Assembly (NCBI GenBank): GCA_015680905.1
Contig: CM027380.1
Location: forward strand, 19,548,001 to 19,612,000
Length of the DNA stretch: 64,000 nucleotides
Source: Coptis chinensis
Taxonomy: Eukaryota > Streptophyta > Magnoliopsida > Ranunculales > Ranunculaceae
Direction: 5' to 3'
Shown here: piece after piece, positions 48,701 to 57,700 of the stretch
Position numbering within the stretch: the first letter of the stretch is position 1
Layout: each line of letters starts with the position of its first letter
Notes under the pieces: generated by a model
The model's database searches: none
What the model was told of the DNA's origin: nothing
The model's input: only the letters and a program-made list of their open reading frames with translations
Translations under genes and position numbers: made by a program

Positions 48701-51700
48701 AATATTTTGTGGATATGATATACTCAACATTAAGATCATCTCCACAAAATTTCAACTCATTTGGAAACCTCTAAACCTAATAGTTTTGCTCTAGTCAAGA
48801 CTTCCCGGATAAAAAAACTTCCAAACCTAAACAAATTCAAGTGACTTTTTTTCTCTCCTTTCTCTCCACTTTTTTCTCCGACCCCACCCTTTCTCTCTCT
48901 TTATTTGACCTTAAACAATTACTGACGCTCTCTCTCCTCTCTCTCCATTCTGACCCCACGCACTCTCTCTACTCTCTTTCTCCATTTCTCTTTCAATCTT
49001 AGCAACCCACTCTCTCTCCACTTTATTTCACGTGTCCTCAAACCATTCTTTATTCTCTCTCCTCTCTCTCCACTTTATTGATTTTGTTTGACCCCACACT
49101 CTTTCTCACTCTCCAGTTTTGTTTCTCACGCCCCTCTCATCTCTCTCTTTTAATTATTTTCTCCACACTTCCCAACTTCCGACCCCACCCGAACACTCTC
49201 ACCTCAATATCACCACCACACCTTTTTTCATTTTTTAAGAGTGTTCCAACGTGGAACAAAATAGTCAACGCTATACTACACTTGCTTTTCAGCATCTGGT
49301 ACGCTCAATTTTTTCCCTGTTTTTTTTTCTCAAATTTTTATTATTAAATGCTAATTAATTATATTCCGTTTTCAACATATTGGAATGGTATGTTCAATTT
49401 ATATACATTTAATTTCTCAAGAATTATTATTAAATGCCAATTAATTATAATTTTGCTCATATTTTGAAATTGTTATGTGTAGCATCTATTGAATGGATAT
49501 GGAGTTTGAACATTTGGACTCAGATGAAGAAGAACAGTCTAATATGGTTTATATGCCTGAAGTAAAAGAAGATTACAAACCGAAAATAGGACAAGAATTT
49601 CAGTCTTTGGATGAAACTTATAAATTTTACAACAATTATGCAAAAGTGGCTGGGTTTAGTATACAAAGTAATTCCACTAAAAATGATAAAGAAGGTAATG
49701 AAATAACTAGGAAGGAGTACTGTTGTTTCAAAAGGGGGAAACCTAAATAGAAAAATAAGAGAGAATAAAAAGCGTCGGGGGATTGTTTGTGAGGGTTGCA
49801 AGGCAAAATTGTCAGTTTTGAAGAATAAATTGAAGTCGGGTTACAACGTCAGCCAATTTATCGATGTCCACAACCATTCACTTTCGACCCCTCATAAAGT
49901 ACACCTGTTAAGATCCCACCGTGGTGTATCTGATACAAAAAATCATTGTCTCAACTTTTATCATCTGCTATAAACCAGCAAATTAATATTCTTTCAATGG
50001 AAGCGGGTGGAATAGAAAATATTGGTTGTACAGAAAAAGACCTTAGAAATTTTGTTAGAGATTCAAAGAGCTTGGTAGATGAGCATGATGCAGAGATATT
50101 GATGGAATACTTTTTGTTAGAGAGCAAGAAAAAAATTCTTCATTTTATTTTAGAACTAAAACAGACAACGAAAACAGGTTGACTCATTGTTTCTGGGCTG
50201 ATGCAAAGGCAATAAGGGCGTACAAGCATTATGGTGATGTGGTAGTGTTTGACACAGCCTACAATACCAATAAATATGGTATGATACACCATTTGCAGGG
50301 GTAAATAAACATCGTCATACTGTAATATTTGGTTGTGCATTCTCTCGGTGATGAGGGGCGATACGATTCATTAAATGCGGATATTGAAAAATGGATAGAA
50401 GTAATGCCAATTGGCCCTCCCAAAATGATTATCACTGATCAAGACCCGACTATGTCAAAAGCAATTGCTCAAGCTCTTCCAAAAACATTTCATAGATACT
50501 GCATTTGGCATATTCTGAATAAGTTTTCTGAAAAATTAGATGCAATTGCTTATAGAGATCACTATACTGTGTTTCAAAAATGCATTTGGAATACAGAGTC
50601 TAAAGAAGAGTTTGAGGCAGTATGGGAAGATACAATAGGGAAAAGCGTACTAAACGATAACATGTGGTTAGCTGCAATGTATAGTACGCGTTATAAATGG
50701 GTTCCATCATTTGTGAAACACATTTTCTCTACTGGCATGTCAAGTAGTCAAAGGGCGGAAAGTGCACACGCATTTTTCAAGAGGTATGTCTCTAGAGAAA
50801 ATTCTTTAAATGAATTTGTTACGCGATTTAAAAAGGCACTCGAATACCAACGTCATAAAGAATTGCAAGCTGATCATGTTGATAGTAATGAATGTCTCGT
50901 GATGAAAACCCCAATTTCTATGGAGAAGCAGATGGCAAATATTTATACATTGTCTATTTTTCATAGATTTCATAACAAGTTGTGGGAGAGTTTGGAGTAC
51001 TTGATTGAAAGTTCAATAGATAATGAAAAACAGGTTGTCTACATGGTGAAAAAGCCAAGTGCAAGAGATTCTAGACTGCGGAAAGTTGTGTATGATATGA
51101 CTCTAAATTTTGCTATCTATAGATAGCTGCAAGAAATTTGAATTTGAAGGAATTCCTTGTAGACACATTTTGGCTTTACTTGAAAGTTGGTCAAATTGTT
51201 TACTTGCCAGATGCTTATATACTGAGTAGATGGAGAAAAGACACAAGATTGGAAGAAATAATAACAGATGGTGGGAAAGAGGTGAAAGAAAGTAGTAACA
51301 ACTTTATGTTGTTGAGGCACACAAAATTATCTCATCTTACTTCAAGGGTACTTGATGATGTTGTAGCTTGTGAAGAGGCAAGTGAAGTATATAAACAACA
51401 TTTCAATGAAAAGATTAAGGAAGTGCTGGCTAGTAAAAGAGTTGGAATTTCTCCAACAGAAAAAACGCCTTGACATATGACTTTGAATGAGCCTAATCAT
51501 GTTAGAGCAAAGGGAAGTGGAAAACATAGATTGCAAAGGGAAAAAGAGAAAGGACAGGCTCAAGCAAGTCAAGCAAGGCGTTGTAATAGATGTGGACTTA
51601 CTGGGCAATCACATGACAAACGAAACTGTCCGAAGTTGATTGATAATAATCGATTTATTACTATGTTTATTTAATACGTACTCTTTTATTTTTATTCATA

Positions 51701-54700
51701 CTGAGCTTAATGTTTGATGTTATAGGTTCAACTAGCACCCAAAGTCCAACAGATGGCGGTTGTACGTCGTCAGTCTCTACACAAGTTGAATGATTATCTT
51801 GAATGGACCATGATTGTGAGCGAAGCATCAAGTGTGAAAACAGTGAACCGGCGGAGAGTTAATGATGTCCATTGGTGGAGTTAGTAGCTTTTTTTCCTTT
51901 CCGGTTATTAAACGAAGTTTGTAGCTAGAACTAGTATTACTTTTGGTATATGAATTGAGGAGCAACTTTACTATTTTTTTTAATTTGATGAATTTTTTAA
52001 ACTTCTAGTTTTAGTGAGCTTCAGCTAGTTCTCGGTACACTTGCTAAGGCTATCTAAAGAATTGATTCCAATCAATTGGAATAATGACAAATAGTGATGC
52101 ATGAGCATGAAATAAATAATTAATTAGTAGTTTATATTTTATTTGGTTTCCTAATTGAATTAGGAATAGGAATTAGATGGTTTCCTATTTGGTTTCCAAT
52201 TAGATTTAGTAGTTGTTTTCATATATAAAGCCATCTAGGCCTTCATTGTTAAGGGGGTTGTTTATACATATTATTTCTTTCTTCATATTTGAAGGTTTAA
52301 ACTCTAGATTTAGGTGTTTTGTCCATTAATCATAATTGATGTTCATCCATTGTTGAAGTTTCCGCCAACAAGATACATCAAATTGGTATCAAGAGCCAAT
52401 CGATTTTTGAGAATTTTTTTTTCAAGAAACACTGTTCATAATTACTATTCACCAGAGCACTGTTCACCGCGGGTTACTGTGTCACCAAACACTAACTGCG
52501 AAAACAAAAAAAAAAAAATCTTCAATTTTCTTAGTTAATTGTCATGGAGTATAGTAGAAGAGAGTCACCGCCGCCGCCCGATCATCGAAGTTTCCATGGG
52601 TCGAAGTACCATGTCGATCACAATTATGAGAGAACTTACGATATAGATTGCAGCCGCCGCGAGAGTTTTACTCCTTCAAGAAGGTATGAACCTCCTTCCC
52701 CTCCTCCATCACTAGTTGTTAGTTTGAGGCAAAAATTCAAGTCAGAGAAGAGATGCAAATTTTCCTCCCACGAATCGATGTATGATTCCGATTCCGACCA
52801 TGCAAAGAAGGATGGTGTTTCCCCTCTTAAAAATTGTCACTACCACCACAAAAAAAATTAACCTTTGTTGGTTAGGCAAGCTCCCCAACCTTCTCCTCCT
52901 TATCAACTCGGTAAATCATCTAAAGAAAGAAAAAATAGTCGTTCTGATCCTGCTTGGGAAGTTTCTCTACCACATGACTATGAAAGACTGCGACAACGTC
53001 AACATCTTTTGTTCCGAAAAACCTCTCGCACAACCTGCCCACTGCCTCTTTTTCAAAATCTATGGGACCAACACACCACACCAGATGAATTTGACGAGTG
53101 TCACCACCACCAAGAAAACAAAAGGTTCTTCACTCTGTTAGACCACTTGTACAAAGTTTCAAGTGTGATTGTCATCAGCAAGTTCGTGCTGCCACTGATC
53201 AACAAGTTCGTACTGCTCACAGCAATGTTGTAACTCAGCACCCACCACCATCTGCTCCATTTTGTGAGAAACAAGATTTTGAGAATAAAGAGAAAACCAA
53301 GCATCAAAACTATCAGCCATCGGTGCGGCACTTCAATTCGAATGATCTATGTGCGTTCATCCACTTCGTCCCACTCTACCCACTTCTTCTTTCTCAATTC
53401 CAGTTGATATCTATAAATCTATTGACAAACAAAAAGAAAGTGGATATAAAGACTATAAATCTATTGAGTGTGAATCGGAAAAGTAAAGTGGTAATCGTTA
53501 AATTGGAATTTCTCCGACATAGACTTACAAGGTAGGAGTCTATTAATATATTAGAGGCTCATATATGTCAACCTATCTATCTTGAGAGTGTGAAATCGGA
53601 TGTAAAGTGGACATCTTCAATGTGTAGGAGTTGAACGAGACCAAACCATGCTTTGCCAATTTCTTAGAAAAGATCATATATGTCAACATGTACCAAAGGC
53701 TTTGGTTAGAAAAGATGAACGTCTGATGAAAATTGGGGTTGTAGATGATGAATTTGTTAAGACTTAAGACTTATACTGTAAAGAAAGTTCAAACTGATGC
53801 TTTGGTAGCTCCTCATCATCTAGTGCCAAGGATACAGTCTAGATTCTCTACAAGTAATGATGTTGAATTTATTTTTCCATTGGACTGGATGATACAAAAT
53901 AAGCAGATTGGAGTAGCCAAACCAATAGAATTGAAGCAGGTTGTTTGGAACAGTATGAGATGTCAAAACTTTCGTTCTTTGGGAACTTGTCTGCCTGAAA
54001 GTCACAGCCCAGTGTTTTCGATAGATGCTTTATTTCCGTATATCAAAAGCCTGTTTTGCAATGAGTTTATAATGAAATCTCCACTAAAAGCTTTTAGTTT
54101 CATGGTTTGGGACACAGGGGGAGTTCTTATCAGTGTTGAATATATCCAAATTGCTAACGTATGTCATCCTATGTTGACCCCCGAACAATGTAAAAATGTA
54201 TTGATTCCTTGTGATCTTGTTTTTGGTGATATGAAGTTATTCCAAGATTCTTACATGGACCCATTCCTTTCTAATCTAGTGGTGCCTTCTTCTCTATGGA
54301 AGTATAAAGGAAATCAGTGCATATTTCACGGATGGCAGTCTCAATTTTCTTTCCAATGGAATATTTTGGATGACATGAATGTGAAATCGTAGTGTATGAT
54401 TACTTTTGTAAGTTGATACAAAGCCAAAATTCGAGGCCGAATTTTCTACAACCCGGGGAGGGTGCCGTATTCGATTATGAAGAACTTTTGCGGGTTTGAA
54501 GATTTTCAAAACAACAAACTCGAGGACGAGTTTCTTTCAAGCGGGGGAGTATGATGCATGAGCATGGAATAAATAATTAATTAGTAGTTTATATTTTATT
54601 TGGTTTCCTAATTGAATTAGGAATAGGAATTAGATGGTTTCCTATTTGGTTTCCAATTAGATTTAGTAGTTGTTTTCTTATATAAAGCCATCTAGGCCTT

Positions 54701-57700
54701 CATTGTTAGGAGGGTTGTTTATAAATATTATTTATTTCTTCATATTTAAAGGTTTAAACCCTAGATTTAGGTGTTTTATCCATTAATCATAATTGATGTT
54801 CATCCATTATTGAAGCTTCTGCCAACAAGATACATCAAATAGGCTATTTTATTTTTCAAAAATAGTATTGTAGTTCACTAGTTCTTGTGTCCACTAACGT
54901 ACTGATGTGGGCATGTGGATGTGGTAGTGGTGGACCACGGTTTAGCTATATAAAATAAGCTATATATAGTGCTTTCTCACCTAAGCTAAGCTAGGGGAGG
55001 TGCTGCTCTGACTTCTTTGTCATTCTGTCATAAATCACAATAATATATGCACTCCATGATTTTTCTTTTGGATTCTCTAGCTCAGCCTTGGAAATCAAGT
55101 GCGTTAGTAACTCGGTGTTACTTTGCAACTAAAACTCTTTACTGTCAAAATATGATCATTTGGCAAAAAACAACTAAACTTTTTTAGACAACACTATCAA
55201 CTCTTGGCATTATCAATCCGGGTCTCTTCTTTAAATGATTAAATCCACTCCCACTTTTCTTCTCTTATCTGCTTCAAATAATTCCTAAACAACTCTGCTT
55301 CTTCCTGCGACTATGGAATAGCAAAAAGGCTAGCAAAAGGAAATCTTGCCTCCCCAGGGACAAGCACATTCTCAAGGCCCAAATTAATAATAGCCTTGGT
55401 CACTCCAGCTAACGTTTTGCAACCTTCAAGTCTCTTCAAAGCCACATTGATGCATGTAAAACGTCAAATAAATGAGGAGCTTGTAGGCAAAGCTCTTGAC
55501 ATCAAAATTTCTAAAGAATGCATTGGCTCGGAAGAATGTAATGGATTCATCCACAATATCCGTGTTATCTTGATCAATGAGGGGAACAAGACCTTTAATA
55601 TGAGTTCTCAAGGGAAACAAAGGGCACCCGCAAGCTTTAGTGTAGTCATCCTCATTAGTGAAACTTGAATGATACACTATAAAGAATTGAATCGAATCTG
55701 CCCTGGTGTTGTATTCAGTAGTCGTCACGATCGACAAGGTCCAGATTCAAGGATGGGGCAAAAGAGCGCTTTCCATCAAAGTTTTATGTATCTCAACATT
55801 GTCTGCAACAGCTAGCAACAATTACTAACTTTCTACTAACTAAACTTCAAAAACAATTAGATTCCCACCCAAGAATCACACCACCACTCGTACTTATAAA
55901 GTTATAAAACAACTTCTTCCATTCTTTCTATGATCTGTGTTTTCTCTATACCCAATCCAACATCCTTAGATCAACTTTGAAATATGTTGACTAAATGACA
56001 AGAAGAAGAAACGGTGAATGGCAGACGAGAAAGAGCAAGACGTAATGGTGATAGATGACGATGACGATGAAGAAGACGAGAAGTGGCCTGGTTTAAGTAC
56101 TACTCTTTTGTACACCAAATATTTCTAGTTGGAGATAGGGACTTCTCATTTTCTCTAAGTTTAGGTAATTGCTTTGGTTCTGCTCCCAACATTGCCTTTC
56201 ATTGTATAATCCATAGTTTCGTTGCATCTTATTACAATACTGAACTTCCCAACCAGATACTGTATAAAAAAATATAGTAATGGAAAATCCAATTTGGAAA
56301 GTCTAAAGAACCTCGGAGCGACAATTATACATGGGGTTGATGCAACCAAAATGAAACTTCATACTGATTTGGGGATGCGCCAATTTGATCGTATCATCTT
56401 CAACTTTCCTCATGCCGGTTTCCATGGAAAGGAAGATCGTGGACCTCTGATTTTGTAAGTATTCACTTATAGGCTCTCTACTTCTATCTCCATGTAGTCA
56501 CCGTCTTTGTATGTTTTGCATTTTCCTGGTCTCTGTTTGATACAGCGCAGAAGAATAATAAAGTTGTGCATAATCGATGTTGCATAAAAAACCACATAGT
56601 CTCTATTACTCTGATTGAAAAAGCTTGATAGGATTTCAAAAATAAAATCCAGGGGAATTGAGAGAGAGTGGTTGCTAAGATTGAAAGAGAAATAGAGAAA
56701 GAGTGATTCTAGAGAGAAGAAAGGTGAGAGAGGAGAGAGAGTGCGTGGGGTCAGAACGGAGAGAGAGAGGAGAGAGAGTGCGTGGGGTCAGAACGGAGAG
56801 AGAGAAAAGGTGGGGTGGGAGAACAAAGTGGAGAGAAAGGAGAGAAAAAAAAGTCGCGTGAATTTGTTTGGGTACTGAAGTTTTTTTATCCGGGAAGTCT
56901 TTACTAGAGCAAAACTATATAGAATACTCTCGACACTCCCCTCCAGAGGAAACACATTTGAATCAGCACAGGTGACTTCTTTATATGTTTGCAATTGAAC
57001 CTGGAATATTCGAACCCCTGACCTCTTATAACCAAAGCTCTAATACCTTATAAAATTGCAAACCCTCTAAAAACTTAAGCTTTGAAGAGATACAATTTTT
57101 TACATATATCAAGAGGAGATATCAAGTGACAACAAAGTTCTCTCACTATGTCAATCCAGCTCTAGGTGCTAAGTATGCAAAAAAACAAGAAACTTATTCA
57201 AGATAAAGGTACATGTGACTATGTCAGAGAGTCTCAACATGCAGAGCACCAAAAAAGCTGACATATCTTACATTGGTAGCTATCCCTCATATGCGAGATT
57301 GGTTACTACCCAATGTTGAGAAGTGACAAGGTATACTTTGTTGGGGTATGTCAGTTTAGTCCTACATCCGATAGGAAGTTTTCTTTGTAATTATCCACCC
57401 CATTAAACGTGACCAACTTGTCACCACTTAGCAACCCAAGGTTCAAAGCCCATCACAGGTGTACAAAATGATACGAGAGCCATGGGAGACTCGTTTATTA
57501 GCCTAAATCCTGGATATAAAAGTGATCTATGACATACCAAGGCCAAGGCACAAGCATAATGGGCTTTAGGTGGGACATATTAATGTGTAATATGAAATGG
57601 GTCGTCACACCAACGCAGTAATAACACTCGTTTAATTGCCAGCAATCAGTAAAATAATCATGAAAACATATTTATAATTTATTAGATCAATATCTAACTA

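Larger units (their letters stand above)
52095..54837 (+). mobile_element. short non-autonomous LTR retrotransposon, 2743 bp, inside the MULE
   Basis: LTRs of 286 bp (52095-52380 and 54552-54837) start TGATGCATGAGCATG and end ATACATCA. An AATAG duplication flanks it (52090-52094, 54838-54842). The primer site TTGGTATCAAGAGCC follows the 5' LTR; AGCGGGGGAG precedes the 3' LTR. LTRs differ by roughly a dozen changes by eye, so it is fairly young. There is no pol domain. Confidence 0.92.
48609..56920. mobile_element. Mutator-like element (MULE) with FAR1-type transposase and captured gene pieces
   Basis: Inverted terminal regions: left about 48780-49030 and right about 56650-56918 share TAGTTTTGCTCTAGT, AGACTTCCCGGATAAAAAAA and CT/GA-rich blocks with CTGACCCCACGCACTCTCTC. 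The left side may extend to GGGGAGGGATATCC at 48609, which the right side lacks, so no target duplication could be defined. Inside are a MULE transposase pseudogene (+), a later LTR element, an ARPC3 pseudogene (-) and a BMT5-like fragment (+). Boundaries are approximate. Confidence 0.65.

Noticed and set aside
52544..54392. Possible captured SR-like host gene in the short LTR element
   Set aside because: Ser/Arg richness is limited to the first 100 codons; no RRM or known domain, and frames are broken, so no host identity is claimed.
56990..57060. SINE-like A and B boxes
   Set aside because: Too short and diverged, with no A tail or duplication.
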